Source: Euborellia annulipes (Eukaryota > Arthropoda > Insecta > Dermaptera > Anisolabididae). Taken from it: a stretch of 64,000 bases of DNA. The position numbers and the translations under genes are program-made. This document shows positions 23,660 to 34,679 of this stretch, piece after piece; position 1 is the first letter of the stretch, and every line of letters starts with the position of its first letter. A model generated the notes under the pieces. It was not told where the DNA came from and did no database searches. It was given only the letters and a program-made list of their open reading frames with translations. Location of the stretch: assembly GCA_023213315.1 (NCBI GenBank), contig JAKCPI010007874.1:28004-92003 (forward strand), given 5' to 3'.

Positions 23660-24321
23660 AAAATCTGGTGTGACTGGCGCACAGCACACAACTTTCTCTT
23701 ACCTTCGGTAATCGAAAGTTGTGTTCTGTGCTTGTCACACCAGATTTTTCGTGTCGACACGCATTTAGTTCCCGGCAGTAGGGAATATTTGAATTCAGAT
23801 GTAAAATTTATAAGTATGGGAAAATATTTATATTTTGTTACCATGGCAACCATTTCTCCTATCTTTCCTATGAAGCGCAAGAGTAAAGTGTGCTTCAAAC
23901 AATTTTGAGGGCAAAACGAGAATATACATTTGAAAGAGCATCTAAAAATTAATTGATTTTTTGAATTTTAATCAAAATCGTTAGAGCGAATTTTGAGAAA
24001 ATCGAAAAAAACTGAAAAAGTACATCAGTAAAGTACTAGTACTCTTTGGCCGATTTTGATTAAAAGCTTATTTTTCCGGTCCCGGGGGGTGTTTAACTTA
24101 AATATAAAATTTCAACCTCGTAGCTCAATTCCTTCATGCTTAAAATTGAACACAGACACAACCACCCACCCACAGACAGACCATGTCGTGAAAACCACTT
24201 TTTTGGATTCAGGGGACCTCAAAACGTGAAGATCCATCAAAATCTCGACATCGAATTTTTGACATGAATCCAATACTTTCTCTCTATATATATATTACAT
24301 ATATACATAGGTAAGAGAAAG
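23660..24321 (-). repeat. DR1 copy, full length
   Basis: 3' hairpin (23664-23744), intact X-box (23837-23850), AGTACTAGTACT, a CCCACC microsatellite slot and the 5' hairpin ending GGTAAGAGAAAGTAAAAAG. One of the reference copies for the family. Confidence 0.9.
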
Positions 24322-24429
24322 TAAAAAGTTTTATAAAAGATCCATTATAGAATTTTTTTAATGATGTTTAGTCATAGAGTTTTTTTTTTCTTTATTTTTG
24401 TTATCTGAATATTTATTTATTTATTATCA

Positions 24430-24620
24430 ATTCCCCCTAGCAAGCAGGCCGCGATGGCCGTGTCCTCCATTTCCCAGAGTCGTCGAGCGTGACGTCACCG
24501 ATGGGGACGTGTCATGGCCGCCGTCATGACTGACAGCGTCACCTCCCACCCCCACTCCTTCCTGAATCTCCCTCTCTTACCAATCCCCCTCCTTCCCCTA
24601 TACACTCATTTCTTTTCATA
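24430..24620. promoter_or_regulatory. GC-rich island with a CRE palindrome
   Basis: A sharply GC-richer single-copy block contains the full cAMP-response-element palindrome TGACGTCA (near 24491-24498), GTCATGACTGACAGCGTCAC and a C-rich stretch. A promoter or enhancer is possible. I found no TATA box with an initiator at the right spacing. Confidence 0.35.
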
Positions 24621-24935
24621 TTGTTTTCTTTTTGTGATCGACGATTGAGTGTTAAAATATATAATACACGTACGGTTTAGATATATATTCGCATTTCATA
24701 AACCATTAAGAAACCATTTATCAATGGGTAATTACATCGCAATCCACATGTTAAGCATTCACGTTGTTACTGATCGTTGGAAATTAATTTCAAGGGGAAA
24801 ATAAAAGTACTCTCTCTCCCTTACTCAAATGATCACAATGTCTAGTCGAGTTCTTTTTCAATTCAATGATTTTTTTTTTTAATTAAGAAAAAATTTCAAT
24901 CAATATATCAAAATTATTACGGTATTAAGATTTTA

Positions 24936-25630
24936 TTACTTTCTCTTACCTATGTATATATGTAATATATATATATAGAGAGAAAGTATTGGATTCATGT
25001 CAAAAATTGATGTCGAGATTTTGATGGATCTTCACGTTTTGAGGTCCCCTGAATCCAAAAAAGTGGTTTTCGCGACATGGTCTGTCTGTGGGTGTGTGGG
25101 TGGGTGTGTGGGTGGGTGTGTGGGTGTGTGGGTGTGTGTTCAATTTTAAGCATGAAGGAATTGAGCTACGAGGTTTAAATTTTATATTTAAGTTAAACAC
25201 CCCCCGGGACCGGAAAAATAAGCTTTTAATCAAAATCGGCCAAAGAGTACTAGTACTTTACTGATGTACTTTTTAGTTTTTTTCGATTTTCTCAAAATTT
25301 GCTCCAACGATTTTTTTTAAAATTCAAAAATCAATTATTTTTTAGATGCTCTTTAAAATGTATATTCTCATTTTGCAATTGAAATCTTCTGAAGACCACT
25401 TTACTCTTGTATTTCATAGAGAAGATAGGAGAAATGGTTGCCATGGTAACAAAATATAAATATTTTCCCATACTTATAAATTTTACATCTTGAAAATCGA
25501 ATGTACCGTACTGTCGGGAACTAAATATATGTCGACACAAAAAATCTGGTGTGACAAGCACAGAACACAACTTTCGATTACCGAAGGTAAGAGAAAGTTG
25601 TGTGCTGTGCGCCAGTCACCCCAGATTTTT
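24936..25630 (+). repeat. DR1 copy, full length
   Basis: 5' hairpin, a GGGTGTGT microsatellite slot (about 25087-25140), AGTACTAGTACT, intact X-box (25437-25450) and 3' hairpin are all present. Confidence 0.9.
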
Positions 25631-25934
25631 TTTGAAAAAATCAAAATACATATGATCCAAGCGATCTTCTCCATTTTTTTTTTTTTTTTTAAGTAAGAAT
25701 AGCTATTCATAAATCAATTTGAAATAAGATCCCTTATTACAAATTGATTTATGAGTTTGCCGCACTGTTTTCGTAATAAAGATTCAAAGTACCTGGTATA
25801 GAGGTTTTATTGCAATTCATTTGAAAATTGTTTGGTAAAATAACTAAAATTGAACTAACTGAAGGTAGTCCTTATAAATTTTAAGAAAAAAATCAATAAG
25901 CTCTTTTCTTTTAAATTTTAAGTAAATATTTTGT

Positions 25935-26315
25935 TTAGGATCCAACCGAAACAAGATTTTCAGCCGAAACCGAAACAGAATTTCGGCCTCAATCTTACGA
26001 AACCGTAACCGAAACCGAAACTTGTATTTCCTATCAGGGGCGTATATAGAAATTTTTTTCGAAGGGGGGGGGCCTTAAATCAAAAATTTTTCTACGGAAA
26101 ATTTTTTTTAAAGAAACTAAATTTTTTCTGCCCCGCGGAACATTTCCCCTTTTGAGGAATTTAAGTTTTCCGCCCTGCGGGAAAATTTTTTCCTCAAGGG
26201 AAAATCATTTGACGAGTTTCATCCATTATTTTCAGACTCAGGTTTCGGCCGGCCGAAAGTTTCGGCTACTTTTTGGCCGAAACTGTAACCGAAACCGAAT
26301 ATTCGGTCGGTTTCT
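25935..26315. repeat. CCGAAA-rich repeat with inserted element
   Basis: Clusters of CCGAAACCGAAAC-type units lie at 25940-26015 and 26240-26315. Between them is an insertion starting CAGGGGCGTATATAG with a G-run (26036-26200), like a hAT end. Non-coding. Confidence 0.5.
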
Positions 26316-26362
26316 AATTTTGTTATTCCCGATTAAAAATGATCGAGGGATCCACCGCCGTA

Positions 26363-26482
26363 GAGGTCTGCATAGTGAACCTTTAGGGACACACAGGGAT
26401 CACACGCCCGCACCAGGGATACACATATTTCTTCTGGTCACTTTCCATCTACTGAGTGTGTCCCTGGTGTGGGTGTGTGAGA
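26363..26482. repeat. CACACCAGGGA-type repeat
   Basis: CTGCATAGTGAACCTTTAGG, CCCGCACCAGGGA, TTTCTTCTGGTCACTTTC and GTGTCCCTGGTG are shared with 61800-61945, including inverted sub-blocks. Confidence 0.55.
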
Positions 26483-26509
26483 AATTGCATTTTAATACCT
26501 ATCTAATTT

Positions 26510-26570
26510 TTTTTTTTACGGAGGCCATTTAGACCTCGTCTTCTTTTATTTCAATTGGATTGTTAGCCTA
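26510..26570 (-). repeat. SINE-2 fragment
   Basis: GGAGGCCATTTAGACC and TTTATTTCAATTGGATTG match the SINE-2 tail half. Confidence 0.45.
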
Positions 26571-26579
26571 ATATCTAAT

Positions 26580-27050
26580 ATGCAAATTTTTAAGATGCCT
26601 CTCTTGTTAAAACATGTCTGAATATAGTGAAAATAAATTCCACCAAAATTGTTATCTGGATTCTCCCTCGGTTCTGATTTATAAATTAACGCCCTGGGTA
26701 GCCTATTTAAGTATAAACTTTTGCGAACAGTCTTTTATAGGAAATCGAAAATATTCTTAATTTTAATTATTCGCTTGATTTAAGAACAAGAATTAAATTT
26801 GTTCAATATTACAAAAAAGTTTTTTTACATCTTTCCTATAATATCGATACATTTTCTTCAATAAAATGAATTTCTTTTCTTATAACCCGTAACGATATTG
26901 AGTAATAGAGATTTTTTTAAGACCCCAAAGCAAAACATCCCTCACTCTTTTATTTGATCTTTGAAAAGTTCAATAAACCCGATATAAATATTTAGATTGA
27001 TTTTTTTTTTGTTTTATTCATTCATAAAAGGGTGAAAAAGATATAGGCTA
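26580..27050. other. AT-rich stretch, nothing recognised
   Basis: I see no repeats shared with the rest of the window, no ORF and no RNA motif. Confidence 0.4.
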
Positions 27051-27079
27051 ATCTAAATAAAAGATATAAAATCAAATAG

Positions 27080-27370
27080 AGCCCCTTTTGGGAAGGGTGA
27101 CGGTGAGCGCAAACAAAAGCTGTTTAAATGCAAGTGAAGGACGACGCGACGGACGGCAGGCATCTTAGATGAACCCCAGCCCCAGCATCCCCGAGATGGG
27201 GCAAGGTCGAGATCGTGTCTTGCCCCCCTGATTAATTTCGGTCCGCTCTCTGGTCCAGCTCTCGTCTCCCTCCTCTTAATTAAGATTCTTCTTCGGCTGT
27301 TGATGGGAAACCTCTTCGAATCAACTTGGGTCATTAAAGTGGTGGCGGGAGGTAGGGGGGGGGGACTTGG
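27080..27370. other. GC-richer single-copy island
   Basis: A minus-strand open frame of 109 codons (27053-27382) overlaps this block. Its predicted product is Pro/Ser/Arg-rich without a domain, so I do not call it a gene. Confidence 0.25.
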
Positions 27371-27565
27371 TAACAAATTCAAACAAAGCCAATAATAAAA
27401 ACTATGATGGCGTAATTTTATATGGAAAAAATTTTATCGACTTGCAGTAAACTAAAGTGTACTAAAGTAAATAATCAATATATTTGAAGGCATTATTTAT
27501 TTATTTAAGGAAAAATTTAAAGTAACCAAATTATTTATCGAGATAGAGAAAGAGAAGTTTAGGTA

Positions 27566-27784
27566 CAGTCAGAGCCACAAGTGCCGTGAGACTAGGATGG
27601 CTCAGAAGTGTGAGAGGAGCCTTAGCCAACCATAGCATTATTTTTAAAATAAATAAACTTTTTTTTTTTAATGCAACTGAAGGAGACAAGCTACCTATAA
27701 GACAACAATCCCGAAGGCTAAGCATTTTGGTTGCCTAAGTTCAAGGCTCCCCTCTAGAGCACATCAGGCCCTTGTGGCGTCCAA
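27566..27784. repeat. Foldback family FB2
   Basis: Inverted arms share GAGAGGAGCCTTAG and CTAAGTTCAAGGCTCCCCTC, and the outer ends carry ACAGTC.GAGCCACAAGTGCC and its complement. Related to 32049-32255. Confidence 0.6.
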
Positions 27785-28257
27785 TTTATAATTTGTAAAA
27801 TTCTTATCTATTATCAAAAATTTGCTATTGTGCTTAAATCAAATAAACATAACAAAAAATAGATAAATAGAGCCAACTAAAATAAGACAAATAAAAATAC
27901 AGTGGCCATCAAACTCTGTCTTGTAGTTACAATTCGAAAAGATTATTCATTAAACAATAGGTGACAGAACCAGGCAGCCAGATTATTAGTCTCCAAGAAA
28001 TAAAACTAGAGTATGAACTCAAATGACAGATGATATCATGTCATTGTAGAAGCTATATGACATATTTCAATCTTAAAATTATAACAGAACCAGGGTCAGG
28101 TCTATTCGCCTTGCTTCCATAATGCTAAAGTTTAACCAATAGGATACGTCATATTGTTTCTATCAATATAATGACGATATAGGCTTTATTAATAATTTCA
28201 CTATTCTTAAGTCTCGGGATGGGGGGAGTTGAAATTATTTATTATTAAGAGTCGGAG

Positions 28258-28437
28258 GCTCTCGGATCTTGGTATAGGGTTAGCGAGCTGGCCTTCTGTA
28301 CCAAGGGTCGCGGTTTCGCACCCCGTCTCATGCGACAATTTATTTCAATCCAAATAAAATAAATAGAGACTGGGTCTAAAATTTAGATTAGAGCCTATTT
28401 AATAGGCTTCATTGCCGAAAAAGATCTTAATGAGATA
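28258..28437 (+). repeat. SINE-2 copy
   Basis: A-box-like TTGGTATAGGGTTAGCGAGC, B-box-like GTCGCGGTTTCGCACCCC, a short internal stem and the tail GCCGAAAAAGATCTTAA. Confidence 0.7.
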
Positions 28438-28539
28438 AAAAAAGGGGCTAGTTATGCTAATCATATGATTAAATATAAGCCCATATAAGGCTCCTTAGCA
28501 GAAATTATAAACACAAGCTTTATTTTTTTAGGAATTTTA

Positions 28540-28770
28540 AAATTTTTGTTCTTCTTCTTCTGTCCTCTCCTTATTCCAGCGATGCGGGGTCGGCGTATCT
28601 CACTCTTTCCCTCCAACACTATCATATGTTTTTGCGACCGGAAGAAATAGGATAGGCCGGCCCGTCGCACGGTCTGACGCCTGTTGAAAAGAGGAAGGAA
28701 GAGACAGACAGAAAGAACTGAAACCTGTCCCAGCTCGGGCAGCTCGTGGTCGCCATCCACGTACCCACAA
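28540..28770. other. Single-copy island preceded by a strong pyrimidine tract
   Basis: CTTCTTCTGTCCTCTCC and TTATTCCAG (28551-28579) resemble a 3' splice site on the plus strand, followed by GC-richer sequence with an ETS-like CCGGAAG near 28639. No donor or long frame follows, so an exon cannot be supported. Confidence 0.3.
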
Positions 28771-29319
28771 GATATGGGCCCCTGAGCAAAAATTTTTAAA
28801 TTTTTGTTAAATTAGCTTTAAATAATTATTTTAATTTTTAATATTTATTTAAAAAAAATTTTTTTATAAATGATGCCTTTATTAAGTTTATAACTTCACA
28901 AAACTTTCCTTATACAGATAGCTAATTATATGTTTAAAAATTCATTTTTGTAACTCGAAGATTAAGCATGTTCTTGTGACTATATCAATGATTTGCTATC
29001 GTTTGGATAAGTTTGCTAGTGAAGCAACCGGCCCCAAGACGAGAACCAAACTATTGGTCCTTTAATCATTAAGCAACACCACGCATATATGCTTAATTCA
29101 CAAAAAGTTATCAGGCCACTGACTTCAAAAAAAAATTAAATTTTCTTTCTTGTTTAAGTATTACATTTATTTATTTATGAAGTTGCAACTCAACTGTATG
29201 GCTCTTCAATTATTAATAATTTTTCCAGGAATGAAATAGGTAATATTATTCTACTTAAGGGATTGTTGTGAGGGGTGAAAAATGTTTTAGAGGATTGGAA
29301 AATAAATAAATGAAAATTT

Positions 29320-30040
29320 TGGTTAGTAGTTTCTGTTTGAAAATTATAACAGTAGTGTGGAGGTGGTAGGTAGGACTGGTATGTGGTCGGGTTCAAACGA
29401 CGGTAGCAATTTTTTTTTTTAATCTTTTTATGTTATTGTAAAAAAATATATTTAAAATATTTTTATTATTTTTTTTAGTAATTAAATTTTAAAATTTTGT
29501 TAAAATTGTTTTTCGAGTTTATTTATTACCTTAAAATTAAAATTTAATTTAAATTCATGAAGAAAATATCATTTATTACAGTATATAAATATATTAAGAA
29601 ATAAAGAAGGCATAAAATAATCCATTAATTAAATAAATACGTGATATTAATAAAAAATTTATTTGTTATATTTAATAAAAGAAATTAGGTAGTCAAGCGA
29701 ATATAGATAACTTATTTGTTAATTTACTTGTACACTTACCCCACACGAAGTAGGGTGATATAAGTCATAAAAACATGCAAAACAAATAAGTAGGCGACAA
29801 TTAGCGCAGTTTATAAAAGGATATTTAAAAAAATTTTAAAATTTAATTACTAAAAAAAATAATAAAATATGAAAAAAAATATGAAACAGTTTTAACTATA
29901 TTGTTTGTTACAATAACATAAAAAAGATTAAAAAAAAAAATTGCTTACTCCGTCGTTTGAACCCGGGACCATATACTTACCAGTCGGCTACGCTACCACC
30001 TACCACAGATGACTGTTACGTAATCTTTCAAACAGAAACT
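29320..30040. repeat. Foldback with tRNA-like module in both arms
   Basis: The left arm (about 29320-29560) and right arm (about 29830-30040) are inverted copies sharing TAGTTTCTGTTTGAAA, TTCAAACGACGG and TTTTTATGTTATTGTA. The right arm read in inverse holds GGTGGTAGCGTAGCCGACTG and CCCGGGTTCAAACGACG, which resemble pol III A and B boxes. The left arm is more degraded there. Confidence 0.65.
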
Positions 30041-30299
30041 ACTTGAAAGCGCGAAAATTGTTTCGGTATTTATTTATTTTTTTTGGCCAATCAGGGCTCT
30101 ATGGAGTAAAACGCCGAAACACGTGAAAATTTTTTTGGCTCAAAGTATCACCTCAATTTTTTTCAAACGAATCCGTGATATACTCACTTGCTCCCCTTGT
30201 TAGTATAATTGTTCACGCCTTAATTTTTCTCTAATTTGCTAAATCCTCAATCTCAGGTGGAAATGTTTCGCGAGCGAGTGAACATCTTCATCAGTGCGC

Positions 30300-30340
30300 G
30301 AAATAGAAAGAAAAGAGAGAGAGAGAGAGAGAGAAAAGCC
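30300..30340. repeat. (GA)n microsatellite
   Basis: AAGAGAGAGAGAGAGAGAGA run near 30314-30336. Confidence 0.8.
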
Positions 30341-30789
30341 GCAATAAACTGAACATCTTTATTAAATCTTAAGGGAAGTCTAGCGAAAGGTCGAAGGGTG
30401 GGAGGCGCAGAGAGCTCACTGAATTAATTTTATTACCCTACAACTTGGAGGAAATATGCTTAAGTGAAAATATCTCTTTCCGCTTTAATTGCTCAACTAC
30501 CCTTGCCTTTGCTTTGCCTGCTTGGAAATAAATAGTAGCTTGGAAGACTTCATGGTCCAGTGCAGAGGAAAATATAAATTATCCCTCGAAAAGTACAAGT
30601 TTTTTTTTCTCATAAATTAATTTTTTTTTTAATGAAAATTAATATACACAACATGATAGGATAATTCATTTTTAGAATTTTTTTAAATATGAGTTGGTAA
30701 ATTTATTGAATGAATTTTGATCGTGCATACTCAAATATCTATAATTACTTTAGTATTATGCTGGAGGGGGAGAGGGGTTACCTCTATAT

Positions 30790-31405
30790 AACTTATATGT
30801 TAATATATAGAGAGATAAAGTATTGGATTCATGTCAAAAATTCGTTGTCGAGATTTTGATTTTGATTTACGTTTTGTGGTCCCCTGAATCCGAAAAAGTG
30901 GTTTTCGCAACATGGTCTGCCTGTGTGTGTGTGTGTGTGTGTGTGTCTGTGTTCAATTTAAAGCATGAAGGAATTGAGCTAGGAGGTTGAAATTTTATAT
31001 TTAAGTTAGGCACTCCCCCTGAGACGTAACAGGAAGCTTTTAATCAAAATCGGCCAAAAAGTACTAGTACTTTACTGATGTAGTTTTTTAGTTTTTTTTT
31101 CGATTTTCTCAAAATTCGCTTAAGATTCTCTCTAAAATGTATATTCTCATTTTGCCATTGAAATTTTCTGAAGACCACTTTACTCTTGTACTTCATAGGA
31201 AGGATAGGAGAAATTATTTTCATGGTAACAAAATATAAATATTTTCCCATACTAATAAATTTTACATCTTGAATTCTAATATATCGGCGGAAACTAATTA
31301 TATGTCGACACGAAAAATCTGGTGTGACAAGCACAGAACATAATATTTCAATTACCGAAGGTAAGAGAAAGTTGTGTGCTGTGCGACAGTCACACCATAT
31401 TTTTT
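30790..31405 (+). repeat. DR1 copy
   Basis: Partial 5' hairpin, a (GT)n slot near 30922-30946, AGTACTAGTACT, a mutated X-box (TTTTCATGGTAAC) and an intact 3' hairpin. Confidence 0.85.
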
Positions 31406-31419
31406 TTTACTTAATAAAC

Positions 31420-32040
31420 TAGTTTTGAATTTGATACAAACTGGGTTTATTAAAATCCAAGCACGAAAGAATATGAAAAACGATTGAAAAGTGAAGTTAG
31501 ACACTTAGTGACGGCTTGATAACTAGTATTTTTTTAATTAAAATAATTTTTTTTTTACCCAAAATTTGTATTCATAGTTTAAAAGTAAAACCTCAAGACT
31601 TCCTATTCTATTATATATCTCTTTTTTTATTATATCTCATCAGACGCAATTCATATTCGATCAGGAAAGGAATAAAAGCCATGCCTAGAATTTTTACTTC
31701 GCCCCAAATGGATGACTTACATATAAAGTATTCGTTACGACAATTATCATAAACTTGCTATTTCAACATTTTATTTGTATTATTATTCTGCAAGGAAAAT
31801 AAACTCTATTACGATACTTTAACTTTCCCCCTCTCTTGCTCTTTTTTAAAGGGATAAAATAAATAAACAACACCATTTTGTTTTAAAATAAGCAAAGATT
31901 TCAAGCGAAATATGTTAGTTTTATTTATACCTTTTCAAAAAATATCTATATTTAAAAAGATTGGCCGGGCAGAAATTGTTAGGTATTTTTCTATTCCATT
32001 TTTGTAATTTTTTTCTTCTCTTGCTTGTAAATTTGGTTTA
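31420..32040. other. AT-rich stretch, nothing recognised
   Basis: A 78-codon frame (31516-31752) is low-complexity and hydrophobic by composition. No repeat, RNA or regulatory structure was seen. Confidence 0.4.
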
Positions 32041-32048
32041 TTAGTATA

Positions 32049-32255
32049 CAGTCGGCCACAAATGCCTAATATGAGAGTGGAGCCTTGAGCTTAGGCAATA
32101 AAAATGCTTAGCCGTCGGAAGTGTTGTCTTAGAAATAGCTTCTCTCCTTCAGTTGCATTAAAAATTGCTGATTTATTTATTTAAAAAAAATTGGTTTGAT
32201 TGTCTAAGCTCAAGGCTCCACTCTCGAGCACATCAGGCACTTATGGTACCGATTG
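32049..32255. repeat. Foldback family FB2
   Basis: The arms carry AGAGTGGAGCCTTGAGCTTA and its complement. Ends start CAGTCGGCCACAAATGCC and are flanked by TA on both sides, so a TA-target element is plausible. Confidence 0.65.
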
Positions 32256-32271
32256 TACAAGTCCCTTTAGA

Positions 32272-32345
32272 TAAGTGGTTCCCAACTAGTGGTCTGCAAG
32301 GGAATCCCAAGTGGTCCGCGAGGCGGATGTCATAATTAAAAAAAA
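32272..32345 (+). mobile_element. hAT-like 5' end fragment
   Basis: AAGTGGTTCCCAACTAGTGG, then GGTCCGCGAGG, resembles hAT termini of the CAGTGGTTCCCAAC type. No matching 3' end was found. Confidence 0.4.
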
Positions 32346-32480
32346 ATGTAAATTTATAAAAAATATTATTATTAAATAAAACAGGCTCCAATAAATCTCA
32401 TTAGCACTGGACCTGACGAAATCGAACGCAAGATATCTTTCACCTGTGCTAATTCCAAAATATTTGTAACAATACATTTT

Positions 32481-32962
32481 TACTTTCTCTTACCTCTATA
32501 TATATGTTAATATATATAGAGAGAGAAAGTATTGGATTCATGTCGAAAATTCGATGTCGAGATTTTGATGGATATACACGTTTTGAGGTCCCCTGAATCC
32601 AAAAAAGTGGACCTGGTCTGTCTGTGAACAAAATATCTCAAGAACGAAAAGAGCTAGGAGGTTGAAATTTTGTATTTAACTTAGGTACCACCCTGGCACG
32701 TGACACGAAGCTTTTGAACAAAATTGGCCAAAAAGTACTAGAACTTTACTGATGTACTTTTTCAATTTTTTTCGACTTTCTCAAAATTTGCTCGAACGAT
32801 TTTGATTAAAATACAAAAATCAATTATTTTTTAAATTCTCTTTAAAATGTATATTCTCATTTTGCCTTGAAAATTGTTTCAAGCACATTTTACTCTTGTG
32901 CTTCATAGGAAAAATAGGAGAAATGGTTAACAAAATATAAATATTATATTTTCCCAAGTTTA
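32481..32962 (+). repeat. DR1 copy, 3' truncated
   Basis: Perfect 5' hairpin (from 32481), core with one substitution (GTACTAGAAC) and X-box deleted to GGTTAACA. The element ends abruptly at about 32960 before the 3' hairpin. Confidence 0.85.
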
Positions 32963-33419
32963 ATGTGGTAAATGTAATAAAATTAATTTAATGCTTCCCG
33001 TGTTTGGCACAATATTTTTTTTAATTAAAAAAATATAAACATAAAAGAAGAGGGATTTAGCATAAGATGAAAACTTCTAATTATATTTAAAACCTTTTAT
33101 TTGTAATATTTTAAAGTTTTACTTCAACCATTTTAATGTAGGCCTACTGTAGTTTTATTCGGGAGGTGCCATGACGTTGAAACATGTCATATATGACTAA
33201 GGGGGCCTAAGGGGGAGAGACCCTGCGCGACACAGTCGGGCTTAGCCTCTATTAATTATAATAAAGAAGTAAAAAAATTTTACGTAATTCATATTCCCAT
33301 TTGGATGCTCTCAGTTCTAAATTTGAAATATCTGTAGGTTGTCCTGAAGGTTATATTATTGTCTTTTTGTTTTTGTGATTGTTATTGTCGGTTGACATGG
33401 GAGAATTCAATTAAAAAAG

Positions 33420-33720
33420 ATAACCTCCCCCTCCCTTGGCCACATCCTTCTCCAGGAAGAAACCTTGACTTAATACGTGCGACGTCACACTTTTTGTTCT
33501 TTTCTTAAATGTGTATTTCCTAAAACAGAATCTCTAGTAATCCTGGAGCATTTAGCCAAGGGAATTAATTTCTCGAGGGTCGTTAGCAAGCTCCTCGCTT
33601 CTAGAGCTCAACTGGACTTTAAGAAATCAAATACTTCTCCAAACACTTGTCTCTCTTTCCCCCGCTCTCTTTTTAAACGAGCCAGGTTTAAATTATTTCT
33701 TAATTGTAGCCTTATAAAAC
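33420..33720. other. Single-copy island with a 113-codon frame
   Basis: The plus-strand frame 33477-33818 is basic and Ser/Phe/Leu-rich, with no domain I recognise. It runs into AT-rich repeat-like sequence. Possibly non-coding. Confidence 0.2.
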
Positions 33721-33889
33721 ATCTAAAGAATCTTTCGACGTTAGATACAAAAATATTTTGTAACTTTTATGGTAACAAAATATATTGTAAATACGAAAGG
33801 ACGCGACGTGCCAAGTAGTAGGCCTATAAATGAGGATAGGTGTAGGCTAGTCTCCTGGGAATGAGAAAATCACTTTTTAGTGTGTTTTC

Positions 33890-33926
33890 TTTGAATATTT
33901 CGAAGGCATTCTTCATCAGCGGCTCA
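33890..33926 (-). ncRNA. Decayed hammerhead-like motif (left arm)
   Basis: On the minus strand CCG, CUGAUGA, a shortened helix II and GAAAUAUUC are present. The 3' side of helix I has changed from CGG to CAA and part of helix II is deleted. Confidence 0.45.
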
Positions 33927-34456
33927 CTTTAAGGCTGAACGCACACCAATTGATCAAAACGCTCTTGGACAGGTTTTGTCCAAGAGCAAAACGTTTTGCT
34001 CAATGCCAACGCACACCGATTAGGCAAAATGTTTTGTCATTGAGAGTTTTTGCCTAATCGGTGTGCGTTGGCATTTTTTGCTCAATGGCCGAACATTTTG
34101 TTCAATGTTAAAGCACACCAATTGAACAAAACGCTCAATGGCAAAACACTTTGCTCAATGATGTCGAATCATTTCCTGTTTTGCCTCTTCGGTGTCCGTT
34201 GACTTATAGAAAAGCATTGAAAAAACAGTTTTAGGCACGATTAGTCAAAAACGTTTTGTTCGAAAACGTTTTTGCTCAATTGGTGTGCGTACAGCCTAAT
34301 GAGATTTCTAAGCGAAATGTCAGAAAGGCAGGTCCACACATAATAAGCAGCTCTCGCAAGCAATAAAGCTTCAAATTGCTTGTGAGAAATTGTTATTATG
34401 TGTGGACCTGCCTTTCTGACGTTTCGCTCTCAACTTGTATGTGCCATTAGAGTGAG

Positions 34457-34499
34457 CCGCTGATGAAGAAGTGCTATTAAATGCCTTCGAAATATTCGG
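34457..34499 (+). ncRNA. Hammerhead-like ribozyme motif
   Basis: Helix I pairs C34457-C34458-G34459 with C34497-G34498-G34499. The core is CUGAUGA (34460-34466). Helix II pairs GAAG with CUUC and GC with GC around UAUUAAAU, and GAAA starts at 34489. Helix III is the self-complementary AUAU, placing the cleavage base at U34496. This variant has AUAU where most others have ACGU. Confidence 0.6.
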
Positions 34500-34547
34500 A
34501 GAAAACACTCTAAAAAGTTTTCTCATTGTTAAGAAACTAGCCTATCC

Positions 34548-34674
34548 ACAAAATATAAATATTTCCCTATGAACGATTAAAACTCTTGGTTTTTGATATC
34601 GGAAACTAAATATACACCTGTATCTGAAGACAAAAAAATCTGGTGAAATGAGCGGTCAGTTGCACCAAATTTTT
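34548..34674 (+). repeat. DR1 3' fragment
   Basis: AACAAAATATAAATATTTCC-like text, CGGAAACTAAATATA and a decayed 3' hairpin (AATCTGGTGAAATG). Confidence 0.5.
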
Positions 34675-34679
34675 TAGTG

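Larger units (their letters stand above)
33834..34547. repeat. Ribozyme foldback with nested palindromes
   Basis: Outer arms (33834-33935 and about 34445-34547) are inverted copies that each contain GAGCCGCTGATGAAGAA and CCTTCGAAATATTC. The interior holds inverted repeats built on CGCACACCAATTGA and GCAAAACGTTTTGC motifs (33944-34295) and a separate near-perfect palindrome (34312-34432). The inner palindrome carries GCGAAAYGTC at both borders, another hammerhead-like 3' core. No ORF. Confidence 0.75.

Noticed and set aside
30258..30300. Hammerhead-like CUGAUGA..GAAACAU on the minus strand
   Set aside because: Only the short core words match. No helix II or helix I pairing can be drawn and helix III is not self-complementary.
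33944..34295. CRISPR-like array of short repeats
   Set aside because: The repeats are inverted and irregularly spaced pieces of nested palindromes, and the sequence is eukaryotic in character.
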